DNA from: an uncultured Granulosicoccus sp.
GTDB lineage: Bacteria; Pseudomonadota; Gammaproteobacteria; Granulosicoccales; Granulosicoccaceae
DNA: 64,000 nt
Assembly: GCA_947492525.1 (NCBI GenBank)
Contig: CANLNQ010000001.1
Location: 62,001 to 126,000 of the forward strand
Reading direction: 5' to 3'
Every line of letters begins with the position of its first letter. Position 1 is the stretch's first letter. Positions 25,239 through 34,719 of this stretch are shown here, piece after piece. The position numbers and the translations under genes were made by a program. The notes beneath the pieces were generated by a model that saw only the letters and a list, made by a program, of their open reading frames with translations, searched no databases and was not told the DNA's origin.

Positions 25239-27019
25239 TGACTGACTCGACCCAATGGATTTCTCAGCTGCTGCAGCGCCACGTCAGGGTACTGCAGCAG
25301 CAGGCAACCGCTCCCGGCCCTGACGCTCTGCAGGCACTCAACAGCCTGCAACTGGCCGACGCCATCGTCGACAAACGCGCGCTGAACCGCGAACATCCCG
25401 ACCATGCCCTGCAAGTGGCCATCATCGGGCCGACGCAATCGGGAAAGAGTACCCTGGTGAATCTGTTGCTCGATACCCGGGCGGCTTCCATCAGCGCTCT
25501 GGCAGGGTTCACGGTCCACGCTCAGGGCTATGCCGCTGGCTACGACGAGGACGAGCTGCAGCGACTCACCCCCATGATGGATCCCTTGCAGCGAGTGCCT
25601 GCCAGTGAGCTCAGTGCCAGCGAACTCGACACCTATGTGCTCGAGGCGGTGCCCAGCGGCCCGGAGGCCCTGCTGGACAAGGGCGTGGTCTGGGATACCC
25701 CTGATTTCGATTCGATAGATGCCGGTACCTACAAGCGAGCCGTCATGAACACGGTGGCGATTGCCGACATCGTCGTGCTGATGGTCAGCAAGGACAAGTA
25801 CGGCGACAAGAGTGTCTGGGACATGCTGCAGCTGATTCACCCGCTCTCGCAGCCACTGCTGGTGTGCATCAACAAGCTTGATCCGCAGGATGAACAGGCA
25901 GTACTGCAAGCATTTAGCTCACGCTATAGCCAACAGTTCGACACGCCGCTGCCCCCTGTCATCCTGTTGCCATTCGTTGCCCGCAGCGAACCTGCACAGC
26001 GAGTGTCACTGCCTCAGGCGCGCCTCGCCCCCTTGCGTGACGCGTTGGCAACAGCCAGATCCCGGGTCGATCGGGCCGCAGCGATGCGAGCCTCCAAGTC
26101 GTTCATCGAGCTGCATCGACAGGCATGGCTGGCACCGCTGATAGAGGAGCAACGGGCTGCCAGCGCCTGGCAGGAACTGATCCGCTCGGCGATGACAGAG
26201 GCCGAGGATCAGTATTCGCGCGATTATCTGAACAATCCGGACAAATACGACACCTTCAATCGCGCTCTGGCCGAGTTGCTGACACTGCTGGAGATTCCGG
26301 GGCTGGCCCCCATGCTGAGTCGCACCCGTCAACTGGTCACCTGGCCTGCTCGCAAGCTGTTCGGTGCCGGGCGCGATGCCTTCGACCGGCACAGCGGCTC
26401 GGCACGCTCGACAGCAGTGGTCGATCAGGAAGAACTGACGCTACAACGAATACTCGACAGCTCACTGGTGAGCCTGCAAGGGGCATTACTGGACCATGGG
26501 CATGGCAGCACTCGTCAGGGATCGCAACAGGCATTCTGGATGGCATTGTCACAGGAATTTCGTCTGCGTGAAGCGCCTGTTCGCGAGACCTTCCTGGCCA
26601 ACAGCGAGATAATCCGCAAGGAGTTCGAACCGCAGATAGAGGCCGCGGCACAACAGCTCTACGTGCAGTTACAGGCACAGCCTGCATTGCTCAATTCCCT
26701 GCGCGCGGCCCGTGCCACTGCCGATGCAGCGGGTGTTGCCCTGGCCGTGAAGTCCGGCGGACTGGCGCCGACCGATCTGGTGTTGGCACCTGCCATGCTG
26801 TCGGTCACCACGCTGCTGACCGAAAGCGCGCTGGGCAAGTACCTGGACGCGACCAAGGCGGAGCTGCGTGAACGGCAGCGGCAGCACATCACGACACGGC
26901 TGCTGCAGGGGGTGCTGGCTGCAGAGCTGGTCCGTCTGGGTGAAACACTGCCGGGCGACGCACTGTATGCACAGCAACTGGAACCGCAGTTGCAGGCCCA
27001 GCTGAAAGAACGGGCTTGA
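25238..27019 (+). CDS. Large predicted GTPase (dynamin/Era-like G domain)
   Basis: The protein of 593 residues has a G domain near the N-terminus: P-loop GPTQSGKS at 64-71, DTPD at 153-156 (G3) and NKLD at 212-215 (G4). The following 370 residues are mostly helical, with a mildly hydrophobic patch near 500-530, as in bacterial dynamin-like or membrane-binding GTPases. It starts one base inside the ubiA stop (TGATG), so it is translationally coupled to ubiA. The spacing between G1 and G3 is long, which argues against a simple Era/TrmE protein. I cannot name its target; ribosome or membrane binding are both possible. Confidence 0.7.
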   Translation: MTDSTQWISQLLQRHVRVLQQQATAPGPDALQALNSLQLADAIVDKRALNREHPDHALQVAIIGPTQSGKSTLVNLLLDTRAASISALAGFTVHAQGYAAGYDEDELQRLTPMMDPLQRVPASELSASELDTYVLEAVPSGPEALLDKGVVWDTPDFDSIDAGTYKRAVMNTVAIADIVVLMVSKDKYGDKSVWDMLQLIHPLSQPLLVCINKLDPQDEQAVLQAFSSRYSQQFDTPLPPVILLPFVARSEPAQRVSLPQARLAPLRDALATARSRVDRAAAMRASKSFIELHRQAWLAPLIEEQRAASAWQELIRSAMTEAEDQYSRDYLNNPDKYDTFNRALAELLTLLEIPGLAPMLSRTRQLVTWPARKLFGAGRDAFDRHSGSARSTAVVDQEELTLQRILDSSLVSLQGALLDHGHGSTRQGSQQAFWMALSQEFRLREAPVRETFLANSEIIRKEFEPQIEAAAQQLYVQLQAQPALLNSLRAARATADAAGVALAVKSGGLAPTDLVLAPAMLSVTTLLTESALGKYLDATKAELRERQRQHITTRLLQGVLAAELVRLGETLPGDALYAQQLEPQLQAQLKERA

Positions 27020-27178
27020 TTTCCACGCACCGTCGAACCGCTGTCGTATCACTGTCAAGGCACGTATCCGTTGTGCGAAACGTTCATATTGCCGGAAACG
27101 TAACAGAAGGTTTTTGACCTGGACGCCGATAGAGTGTGAGACTGGTTTTCACTTTCATTCGAGTAGCGTGCGAAAGAC

Positions 27179-28243
27179 ATGACCCTCCCCACCGAACCCA
27201 TCGGCAGCATACCCAGACCCCCGGAGCTGCAATCCATCGTTCAACAGTTTGCCGCTGGCCAGCTGAGCCAGGAGCAGATGGACAGGGCGTTCGATGATGC
27301 CGTGGATGACACGGTAACCCGGCTTGAAGAAGCCGGCTCTCCCATCGTCTCGGATGGCGAGCAGGTCAAGTCCAGCTTTGCCACCTACCCCATGGATGGC
27401 CTCGACAATCTGTCTCCCGATGGCGTCGTCATACCGTTCTCGGACGGTCACACTCGACAACTACCCTGCCTGACCCGCGGCCCCTTCAGATACGGTCAGT
27501 ATGCAGGGAACTTCCTGTCCCGCGCGAGGCGCTTTGCGAGCAAACCGCTCAAGCAGGCTGTCATCTCGGCATCTGCCATGTCCTTGCTGTATCCGCAGAC
27601 GGCCATTGCCGACTATTCGCAGGAACAGTTCATCGAAGATCTGGTTGCCGAGGCGGTGGCAGATATTCGCTCGTGTTTCGACAATGGCGCGGAAGTGATA
27701 CAGGTGGACTTCACCGAAGGGCGGCTGGCTGTCAAGCTCGACCCCGGCAAGGGCCTGCTCAAGCAGTTCATCGATCTCAACAACCGGGTGTTTGCCGCAT
27801 TCAGCTACGAAGAGCGCCAGCGTATCGGTGTTCACACCTGCCCCGGAGGTGATCACAATTCCACCCACAGCGCCGATGTCGACTACCGAGAGCTGATCCC
27901 CATGCTGATGGATCTGGAAGTGGGCAATTTCTACATGCAGATGGCATCCGAAAAGAACCCGGATGAAGCTCTGTCCGTGGTTGCCCGCAGCATCAAGCCG
28001 AACCAGCGTGTGTTCATTGGTGTAATCGACGTGTGTGACAATTCGGTGGAATCGGTTCAGACCGTCAGGCAGCGCATCATGAACGCTGCCAGACATATCC
28101 CGCCTGAGCAGTTGGGCACCACCGACGATTGCGGCTTCTCGCCATTCGGTGATGATCTGGTCACTGCCAGAGATACGGCCTTTGCCAAGATTGCCGCGCG
28201 CGTCGAGGGAACCCGCCTGGCATCGCAGGAGCTTGGTATCTGA
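27179..28243 (+). CDS. Cobalamin-independent methionine synthase-like (MetE C-domain family) protein
   Basis: The 354-residue TIM-barrel protein corresponds to the catalytic C-terminal half of MetE. Zinc ligands are H219-x-C221 (VHTCPGG) and C318 (TTDDCGF), with E258 in ASEKN as a likely fourth ligand. GSIPRP at 9-14 is the conserved N-terminal loop. Single-domain members transfer methyl groups from varied donors to thiols, and many are not methionine synthases. It is monocistronic, and a heptamer repeat follows its stop codon. Confidence 0.8.
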   Translation: MTLPTEPIGSIPRPPELQSIVQQFAAGQLSQEQMDRAFDDAVDDTVTRLEEAGSPIVSDGEQVKSSFATYPMDGLDNLSPDGVVIPFSDGHTRQLPCLTRGPFRYGQYAGNFLSRARRFASKPLKQAVISASAMSLLYPQTAIADYSQEQFIEDLVAEAVADIRSCFDNGAEVIQVDFTEGRLAVKLDPGKGLLKQFIDLNNRVFAAFSYEERQRIGVHTCPGGDHNSTHSADVDYRELIPMLMDLEVGNFYMQMASEKNPDEALSVVARSIKPNQRVFIGVIDVCDNSVESVQTVRQRIMNAARHIPPEQLGTTDDCGFSPFGDDLVTARDTAFAKIAARVEGTRLASQELGI

Positions 28244-28313
28244 ATGGTCACCTTGCCAGTCGCAATGCCGGCAAGATCTTGATGCCGCGCATGGTGCATC
28301 AGAACGACACGCC

Positions 28314-28390
28314 GGGCACGCGACACGCGACACGCGACACGCGACACGCGACACGCGACACGCGACACGCGACACGCGACACGCGACACG
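28314..28390. repeat. Heptamer tandem array B (CGACACG x10)
   Basis: Ten perfect CGACACG units (28321-28390) are preceded in the same register by one GGGCACG. All units end in CACG, the same tetramer as in array A. The array lies between the MetE-like gene and the peroxiredoxin gene, ending 95 bases before the latter, so it is probably within or just upstream of the peroxiredoxin promoter region. Confidence 0.97.
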
Positions 28391-28485
28391 CGAACAAAGC
28401 CTGACTTGTATCAATTGCCATGCAAGCCCAGAGCGGTGAAGAGTGTCTACCATAAGCTCTTCTGAATCGACGCGAGACAATCTCC

Positions 28486-29013
28486 ATGCAAGCTTTCAAA
28501 CTGGCCGCCGGCGATACCTTCCCTGAAGTCACCGTATCCACGCTGAAACACGGCGATGTGGCGCTGGGCGAGGCGGATGCTCCCAATGACTGGAAACTGG
28601 TCATCGTCTACCGCGGAAAGCATTGCCCGCTTTGTGCAAAGTATCTGACACAGCTCAAGGACTTCACCGGGAAGCTGGCAGAACTGAAGGTGGATCTGCT
28701 GGCCGTATCCGCAGACCCCATCGAGAAGGTGCAGGAACAGATGGCAGACCTCGAGCCGACCTACAAGGTAGGCTACGGGCTGAGTATCGAACAGATGCGT
28801 TCACTGGGGCTCTACATATCCGACCCTCGCTCTCCGCAGGAAACCGATCGTCCTTTTGCAGAACCCGGTGTTTTTCTCATCAATGATCAGGGTACCGTGC
28901 AGATGATCGATATCTCCAACGCGCCGTTCTCGCGCCCGGATCTCGAGGCACTGGTCAGTGGCATCGAATTCATCCGCTCCAATGACTATCCGATCAGAGG
29001 CACTCACCACTGA
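28486..29013 (+). CDS. Peroxiredoxin-like (AhpC/TSA) protein
   Basis: The 175-residue thioredoxin-fold protein has VYRGKHCPLC at 41-50, with peroxidatic-position C47 and C50 forming a CxxC pair. This is the pattern of the redoxin/AhpC-TSA group often annotated peroxiredoxin-like. The VSADP motif and the C-terminal PGVFLINDQG fit that fold. It is cytosolic with no signal. The CxxC in place of the classical TxxC means that peroxidase activity is not certain; a thiol-disulfide role is also possible. Confidence 0.85.
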   Translation: MQAFKLAAGDTFPEVTVSTLKHGDVALGEADAPNDWKLVIVYRGKHCPLCAKYLTQLKDFTGKLAELKVDLLAVSADPIEKVQEQMADLEPTYKVGYGLSIEQMRSLGLYISDPRSPQETDRPFAEPGVFLINDQGTVQMIDISNAPFSRPDLEALVSGIEFIRSNDYPIRGTHH

Positions 29014-29124
29014 GCTGAGTCCCCACGGCATCAGCGACGTCTCTGCGCGGCACTGATACCGTTTCCCGGTACATGCGCTGACACCGACTGGTCAGCCAGT
29101 GTCAGCGCCCTGGCCTTTGACCAA

Positions 29125-29151
29125 ATCCCGGCTGCATCATTCAGCCGGGAT
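29125..29151. terminator. Hairpin between convergent genes
   Basis: A perfect 10-bp stem (ATCCCGGCTG / CAGCCGGGAT) with a 7-base loop lies between the convergent peroxiredoxin and DUF4340 genes. It has no U-run on the + strand and only a TTTGG on the - strand, so a bidirectional terminator is likely but not certain. Confidence 0.55.
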
Positions 29152-29199
29152 CATCGACAGGCGACACGCCATCGGCGTTACGCCCTCGCCGCGCCAGGA

Positions 29200-30438
29200 T
29201 CAGCCATCGGCATCCGGCTGAGCACCCAGCCCGGCGCTGCCTCCCGCAGTTGCACTACTGGCGGCATCTCCCACGTCGCCCTCATTCTCTGCCGACTCAT
29301 CATCGTCTGTCGGTGTTGCCGGCAACAATGTATCCAGGTCGATCTCGTTCAGTGTCGTGAACACGGACAGGGGCGCCTTGAACTGCCAGGGCCTGTCACT
29401 GCGCTCCACCGTGACCTCGCTCTCATGTCGGGTCAGCGTCAACGTGACCGGCTCAGACCCGTTTTCAGTGACTTCCCACACAAGCTGTGCCGGCTCATCG
29501 CTGTCTTCACTCGCGGTGTCATCCTCGGTTGATACGCTCTGTTCATCCGATGCACTCTGCTCAAGGGCATTCGGTTCAGCCAAGATCTCATCCGACTCCA
29601 TCACGATCTCGTTGACACGCAGTCCGTGCAATGCTTGCAGTATGCGTTCCAGGGACTCTTGCGCAATCGTGTGCCCGGTGACTCGTTCCTCGGGCGCTTC
29701 GATCTGCCAGTCATCATCCACGCTGGACAGCGTGAAGTCATCGGTCTGAATACCGGACACGTCGTTGAAGGCCAACAACTCACGATCCATCCATCCGTTC
29801 ACATCCTCCGGCATATCGTGGACATTCAGGCTGGCGGCCACGATGGCATCCTCACCTGCGCGCCGGACATGAGCGCGCTGATAACCGGGCGAGGTTCCCA
29901 CGTAGAGATCGGCCAGCACCTGATCCCCTTGCAGTACCCTGACATGACGCTGAAAGTCATCATCGGCCACATCCAGTTGCTCTCGCGCCCCCTTGCTGCT
30001 GGCCACCGGCAGGCCTGCTTCCAGATTTCCCAGCTGCGACAGGAGCTGATCGACCTTGGCCGTGTCCGCGGGCAGCTTCAGTTCCCCCGCAATCTGCCAG
30101 CCACCTTCCTGTCGCGTCAGGGACACGCTTTCGTCCTCCGATACGATTTCCAGCGTGTCGGCCTGGCTGTCGTCGAAGGCCAGCAACTGCTCCGCCACCA
30201 CGAAATCACTACCCACCCGGGTATTCCAGTAGAGCCCTCCGGCCAGCAACAATTGCAGCAGCAGCGCCACGCCCAATACCTGCAACAGACGCGATGCTGC
30301 CAGAGTACGCCGCCAGGCTTTCAGCACCTCCGTTCTGTTCGGCGGCGCTTCATCGTTGCCATTCTGCGCGGGAGGCACCACACCTCCCTCCGTTTCATGC
30401 ATTGCTTCTGTGTGTGTTTCCTGTTTCATCATGTTCAT
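29200..30438 (-). CDS. DUF4340 domain protein, partner of GldG-type ABC system
   Basis: The 412-residue protein has one membrane segment (about 52-71) after a polar cytoplasmic N-terminus, then a large periplasmic region with repeated DUF4340-type strands (VSLTRQEGGWQI, FTLSSVDDDWQIEAP, VTVERSDRPWQFKAP). Each looks like the 'difference in energy between two states' repeat common in this family. The C-terminus is acidic and low in complexity. Its ATG at 30438 overlaps the stop of the GldF-GldG fusion by 4 bases, so it is the third gene of that operon. Its function is unknown. Confidence 0.8.
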   Translation of the reverse strand: MNMMKQETHTEAMHETEGGVVPPAQNGNDEAPPNRTEVLKAWRRTLAASRLLQVLGVALLLQLLLAGGLYWNTRVGSDFVVAEQLLAFDDSQADTLEIVSEDESVSLTRQEGGWQIAGELKLPADTAKVDQLLSQLGNLEAGLPVASSKGAREQLDVADDDFQRHVRVLQGDQVLADLYVGTSPGYQRAHVRRAGEDAIVAASLNVHDMPEDVNGWMDRELLAFNDVSGIQTDDFTLSSVDDDWQIEAPEERVTGHTIAQESLERILQALHGLRVNEIVMESDEILAEPNALEQSASDEQSVSTEDDTASEDSDEPAQLVWEVTENGSEPVTLTLTRHESEVTVERSDRPWQFKAPLSVFTTLNEIDLDTLLPATPTDDDESAENEGDVGDAASSATAGGSAGLGAQPDADG

Positions 30439-33400
30439 GAACTCATCCACGCCAACTGCTGTTTTTCACGATGCGTACGCAGGAGGCTGACCACGCCATA
30501 CAGACCGGCGATGACCATCACTGCCAGCACATAGTTCAGGTATTCCCAGAAACGCTGTGAAGACTCATCCATGGGAGGCAGCGTCCGGTTGAACTGTCCA
30601 CGACTGCGAATGGCCGACAGTCCACTGTCATCCAGCGCCACATCCACGGCATTGGCGATCAACTGAAAAGGGGCCAGATAGGCTGTGCCGCTGGCAGAGC
30701 CTGCCATCTGGTTGATCTGATCCCGAAGCAGATCATTGGATGCAATGACGATCAGACGAGCCGCTTCGGTGGATCGTTCGATCACCGTGTCCATCGATTG
30801 CGCCAGTGTGGCTGCATCTTCGGTTGGTGTCTCGCTACCCTCGGATGCAACTACGCCATCATTCGCCGCCGAACTGCCCGACGGACTGTCTGCCGAGTCA
30901 TCGCCATCTGCATTCGATGCATCACCAGCCACCAATGGCGATGGCTTGCCGGCAAAGAACGAGTCAAAGCGCCCGGCACTGGACACGGCCATGATCTGGC
31001 TACCGACTTCGCCATCAACGGGCCAGGGGCTGCTCTGAGCCGCCTGGGGGTCGTCCAGTCGCGGCATGATATCCGTGGATTCGGACACCCATGCCTCCGG
31101 GGAGCTCTGCAACCAGACCGACACCTGTCGCTCGGCAGAGCCGCCTTCCCGTGAGGTATCGTTGCCGGATTCATCACCGTCATCGGCGGTGTCCTGCAGC
31201 GTGATGGGTGATGCCCACGGGATGGTCAGCTGATCCAGCCCCGCCAGCGCAGGCACATCGCGAGCCAGTCCCTCGTCGCGAACATCCACGAAGTAGGGGT
31301 AGTCCAGCATGCGCAGTTCCTGCAGCTGCAACCCTCCGACATTGCGTGTGACAGGTACGGGAAAGGCTGCATTGCGGGGGTCCATGACCAGTGTGTCACC
31401 GATGTCGATGCCGTTGTGCGCCAGCCAGTCCTCCATGCCCGATTGTCGGCTCTGCAGACTCATGCCGCCATGAGTCAGGCTTGCAGTGTAAGGGGATGTC
31501 GCGGCGATCACCGTGCCGCCTTTCATCAGGAACTGATCCACAGCAAACAGAGACTTCTCGTCCAGATTTTCAGGCGCCGCGAGGATCAGCAATTCCACAT
31601 CGGTACTGACCAGACCATCGCTGATATCCTCCTGCACCAGTTCATACTCGGCGCGCAGAAAGTCCTGCAGATACTGATAATCCTGACCGGCGGGTGCTGG
31701 CGGCATACCGGGCTGCATGGGTGCACTCGCCGCTGGCAGAACCACTCCCACCTTGTGAGTGAACCCGGAGGCAAAGCGCTTCAGCCCGGCATCGAGATGA
31801 CTCTCGAAAGCCGACTCGCTCAGATCGTCGATGGGTAGCTGTACGACCTGAGAGCTACCATCGGACAACAGCAGGTGGAACCAGAAGCTGTCGGTACTGA
31901 ACAAGCCTGCGCTCAAGGGCCTGAGGCCATAATCAGCGGCCAGTTGCTGCGCAAGGACACCACCATTCTCCTGCGGATCCTCGATGTGCAGGCGCAACTT
32001 GCCGCCCGATACGTCAGCCTGTGCTTTTACGATCTGCTCGATGCTCGACTTGAACTGCACGAGTTCCGACGGCAGACGATCATCACTGGATACATAGGCG
32101 GTCAGCGTCACGGGCGTGTCAATGCTGGCAAAGACGTTGCCTGCCGACTGAAAGTCGGCCAGAACGCGGCGAATGGAGCGTGTCAGATCATACTCGGGGT
32201 TTCTCAACTGCACATCGATGTCCCCTTCGCCACGACTCTTGACATCAATCAGATCGCGAAAGCTCAGTACTTCGTACTCATCGCCGTACTGCACCAGCAC
32301 ATCGAAGTAGCTGCTGACAATCGAGGATTGATAGCGATCAGCCACCTGGAAGGGTACCGGCTCGATACCGTACTGCCGATTGGCTTCCTCCTCGGCAGCG
32401 GCACTGGTCATCGGGTCGATGAATTCAACTCGCACCCGACCCTTGCCTGCCACCTCCATTTCGCTCATCAGGTCCCGCATCTGTGGCACCAGTGGGCTCA
32501 GAAGCGGATGGGTCTTCGCGCTGAAGTAGCCGCGCAGCGTCAAAGGCTCCTGCAACTGCGACAGCGTATTACGAGTTGCCTCGGAGAGTGAATACTGCTG
32601 ACCACGCGTGGTATCCAGGCGCCAGCTGTTCATCTGCCCCACCCAGAGGTTCAGGGCCAGCGCATTCAGCACCAGCAAGGCGGTCGCCAGCTGCCAGCGT
32701 CGATGCGAGCCGCGACGCTGCGTCTGTGTCCAGCGCTCACGCTCCAGCATCAGAATGTTGAGTGCCAGAAAGACCACGGTCAGACTGAGGTAGTAGACCA
32801 GGTCTGCCACATCGATGACGCCGCGAGTAATGGCATCGAAGCGTGCTCCGGTGCCAATGGCCTGCAGGAACTCGCTGGCCGATTGCCCGAGAGACTGGGT
32901 GACCAGCGAGTTGCCGACCAGCCAGAACGCTCCGCACAACACCACCGAACCGATCAGGCTGACAATCTGGTTCTGCGTGCGAGACGAGACGAAGAGGCCG
33001 ATGGCCAGATAGGCCGAACCGAGCAGCAAGGTGGCCAGATAGCCAGCCCAGACAGGCCCCCAGTCGATATCACTGATCAGTGACAGCGTGATGGGCAAGG
33101 GCAGCACCACCAGCAGTGCCAGCAGCAAGAGCCCCATGCAGGCCAGGTACTTACCCAGCACGAAATTCCACAGCGGCGCTGATTGCGTCAACACATGTTC
33201 GAGCGTTCCGGTGCGTCGCTCTTCGCTCCACATGCGCATGGTCAGCGTGCTGCACAACAGAATCAGCAGAATGGGCATCCACTCGAACATGGGACGCACA
33301 TCGGCAATGTTTCTGGCAAAGAAGGCTTCTCCCCAGAACACGACGAACAGCGTGACAGCGGCAAATGCAGCGAAGAACAGCCAGGCCACGGGAGAGGACA

Positions 33401-33464
33401 GAAAGAGCGTTGCCTCCTTGCGGGCAATCTGCAGAGAGGCTTGAGCCGGAGTATCAGGCGACAT
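30435..33464 (-). CDS. Fused ABC permease-GldG protein
   Basis: The 1009-residue protein joins two normally separate parts. Residues 1-250 are an ABC-2 permease with six membrane segments (SSPVAWLFFAAFAAVTLF; MWSEERRTGTLEHVLTQSAP). From about 270 there is another membrane segment, then a long periplasmic GldG/ABC_transp_aux region (TTRGQQYSLSEATRNTLSQL; FIDPMTSAAAEEEANRQYG) and a last membrane segment near the C-terminus. A Ser/Asp-rich insert of about 70 residues lies near residues 800-870. In Bacteroidetes GldF and GldG work with GldA in gliding; in proteobacteria the role is open. The start at 33464 has AAGGAGGAGG upstream. Confidence 0.85.
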   Translation of the reverse strand: MSPDTPAQASLQIARKEATLFLSSPVAWLFFAAFAAVTLFVVFWGEAFFARNIADVRPMFEWMPILLILLCSTLTMRMWSEERRTGTLEHVLTQSAPLWNFVLGKYLACMGLLLLALLVVLPLPITLSLISDIDWGPVWAGYLATLLLGSAYLAIGLFVSSRTQNQIVSLIGSVVLCGAFWLVGNSLVTQSLGQSASEFLQAIGTGARFDAITRGVIDVADLVYYLSLTVVFLALNILMLERERWTQTQRRGSHRRWQLATALLVLNALALNLWVGQMNSWRLDTTRGQQYSLSEATRNTLSQLQEPLTLRGYFSAKTHPLLSPLVPQMRDLMSEMEVAGKGRVRVEFIDPMTSAAAEEEANRQYGIEPVPFQVADRYQSSIVSSYFDVLVQYGDEYEVLSFRDLIDVKSRGEGDIDVQLRNPEYDLTRSIRRVLADFQSAGNVFASIDTPVTLTAYVSSDDRLPSELVQFKSSIEQIVKAQADVSGGKLRLHIEDPQENGGVLAQQLAADYGLRPLSAGLFSTDSFWFHLLLSDGSSQVVQLPIDDLSESAFESHLDAGLKRFASGFTHKVGVVLPAASAPMQPGMPPAPAGQDYQYLQDFLRAEYELVQEDISDGLVSTDVELLILAAPENLDEKSLFAVDQFLMKGGTVIAATSPYTASLTHGGMSLQSRQSGMEDWLAHNGIDIGDTLVMDPRNAAFPVPVTRNVGGLQLQELRMLDYPYFVDVRDEGLARDVPALAGLDQLTIPWASPITLQDTADDGDESGNDTSREGGSAERQVSVWLQSSPEAWVSESTDIMPRLDDPQAAQSSPWPVDGEVGSQIMAVSSAGRFDSFFAGKPSPLVAGDASNADGDDSADSPSGSSAANDGVVASEGSETPTEDAATLAQSMDTVIERSTEAARLIVIASNDLLRDQINQMAGSASGTAYLAPFQLIANAVDVALDDSGLSAIRSRGQFNRTLPPMDESSQRFWEYLNYVLAVMVIAGLYGVVSLLRTHREKQQLAWMSS

Positions 33465-34464
33465 GATCCACCTCCTCCTTGCCAACAGCACCCGTCTCGC
33501 TATCCTCGGCCTGATTTCCGGCAGGTGAACCTGTGGATGAGGCGACACCCTCGGCGTTGAGTGCCAGGAACAGAGACTGCAAGTCCTGCGCATCCGGTGT
33601 CATGCCCTGGATGGGCAGGTCGTTCTCCACCAGCAGGCGAATGGCCTCGTTCACGCAATCACCCACCACCTGCCCCTGGGCCATCTGCAGACGGTATTCA
33701 TTCGGCGCAGGCGTCGCTTCCATGGACTCAAGCCAGGGCAGTGCGCCCAGTATGTCCCGCAACCGTGTCTCGTCGGCGGTACTGATCAGCTTGATTCGTG
33801 ATCCGTCACGTAACTCATTCAGGCTGGCATCCACCGCCAGCTGACCGCGCCTGATGATCAGCGCACGATCACACATGGCTTCCACTTCCTGCATGATGTG
33901 AGTGGACAGTATCACCGTGGCACTCTGACTGATCTGCCGAATCAGCTCGCGCATGGACTCGGTCTGCGCGGGGTCAAGCCCGTTGGTGGGTTCATCGAGA
34001 ATGAGCAGGGATGGCTGACCGAGAATGGCCTGGGCCACGCCCACACGCTGTTTCAGCCCCCGCGACAAGGTGGCGATGGGCGAAAGCAGCCGGTCCTCCA
34101 GATGGGTGGCTTCCAGCACATGGCGAATCGCCAGTCGCTTGTCATGCCCACGCAAGCCCTTGAGCTCGGCGGCGTAGTCCAGATAGGACGCTACCGACAG
34201 CTCCGGGTAGACAGGCAGGTTCTCCGGCAGATAACCCAATTCGCGTTGCAGTTGCGATCGCTCCTCGAGTATCGACGCTCCCTTGAAGCAGATGGACCCG
34301 CTATCGGGTTCCAGAAACCCGCTCAGCATCTTCATGATCGTGGTCTTGCCGGCACCGTTGTGCCCGAGCAGACCGACGATCTCGCCTTGCGATACGGTAA
34401 ACGATACATCGTCTACCGCCTTGAAGTCACCGTAGCGGCGACTCACCGACCGTACATCCAGCAT
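33454..34464 (-). CDS. ABC transporter ATPase (GldA-like)
   Basis: The 336-residue ATPase has Walker A GHNGAGKTT near 37, signature LSRGLKQRVGVAQA, and Walker B LLILDEPTNGLDP. The C-terminal 100 residues are the regulatory extension found in GldA/NatA-type exporters. It is the first gene of a three-gene set, and its stop lies 11 bases inside the GldF-GldG fusion gene. The start at 34464 follows a GAGG element; an upstream codon at 34500 is less likely. It powers the ABC-2 type exporter encoded next. Confidence 0.88.
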   Translation of the reverse strand: MLDVRSVSRRYGDFKAVDDVSFTVSQGEIVGLLGHNGAGKTTIMKMLSGFLEPDSGSICFKGASILEERSQLQRELGYLPENLPVYPELSVASYLDYAAELKGLRGHDKRLAIRHVLEATHLEDRLLSPIATLSRGLKQRVGVAQAILGQPSLLILDEPTNGLDPAQTESMRELIRQISQSATVILSTHIMQEVEAMCDRALIIRRGQLAVDASLNELRDGSRIKLISTADETRLRDILGALPWLESMEATPAPNEYRLQMAQGQVVGDCVNEAIRLLVENDLPIQGMTPDAQDLQSLFLALNAEGVASSTGSPAGNQAEDSETGAVGKEEVDHVA

Positions 34465-34719
34465 GTTTGTTTTCCTCACAAGAATCGACCCTTGCCGCAC
34501 GGTTGAGATGCCCCCGTACGACGTGACGATTGCCTACCCCTTGTGACAGAGCATGCTGACCGATAATCACTGCACCCAGAGAGTATCCGGGAGTCAACGG
34601 TTATCCGTCAGCACGCAGGATCAGACAATCTGAGCTGTCCCAATTAAGGTTTGCGAGTAAATTTTTCAAGTACCCGCACAACACTCTGGCGGCGATACTT
34701 TCAGAGTTGACATGCTGGC

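Noticed and set aside
28057-28604. Frames through array B giving repeated Arg-Val-Ala-Cys peptides
   Set aside because: They are products of the 7-bp repeat and are antisense to the real MetE-like and peroxiredoxin genes.
29125-29151. Classical U-tailed terminator
   Set aside because: The hairpin is perfect but has no proper U-run on either strand, so it is listed only as a probable terminator.
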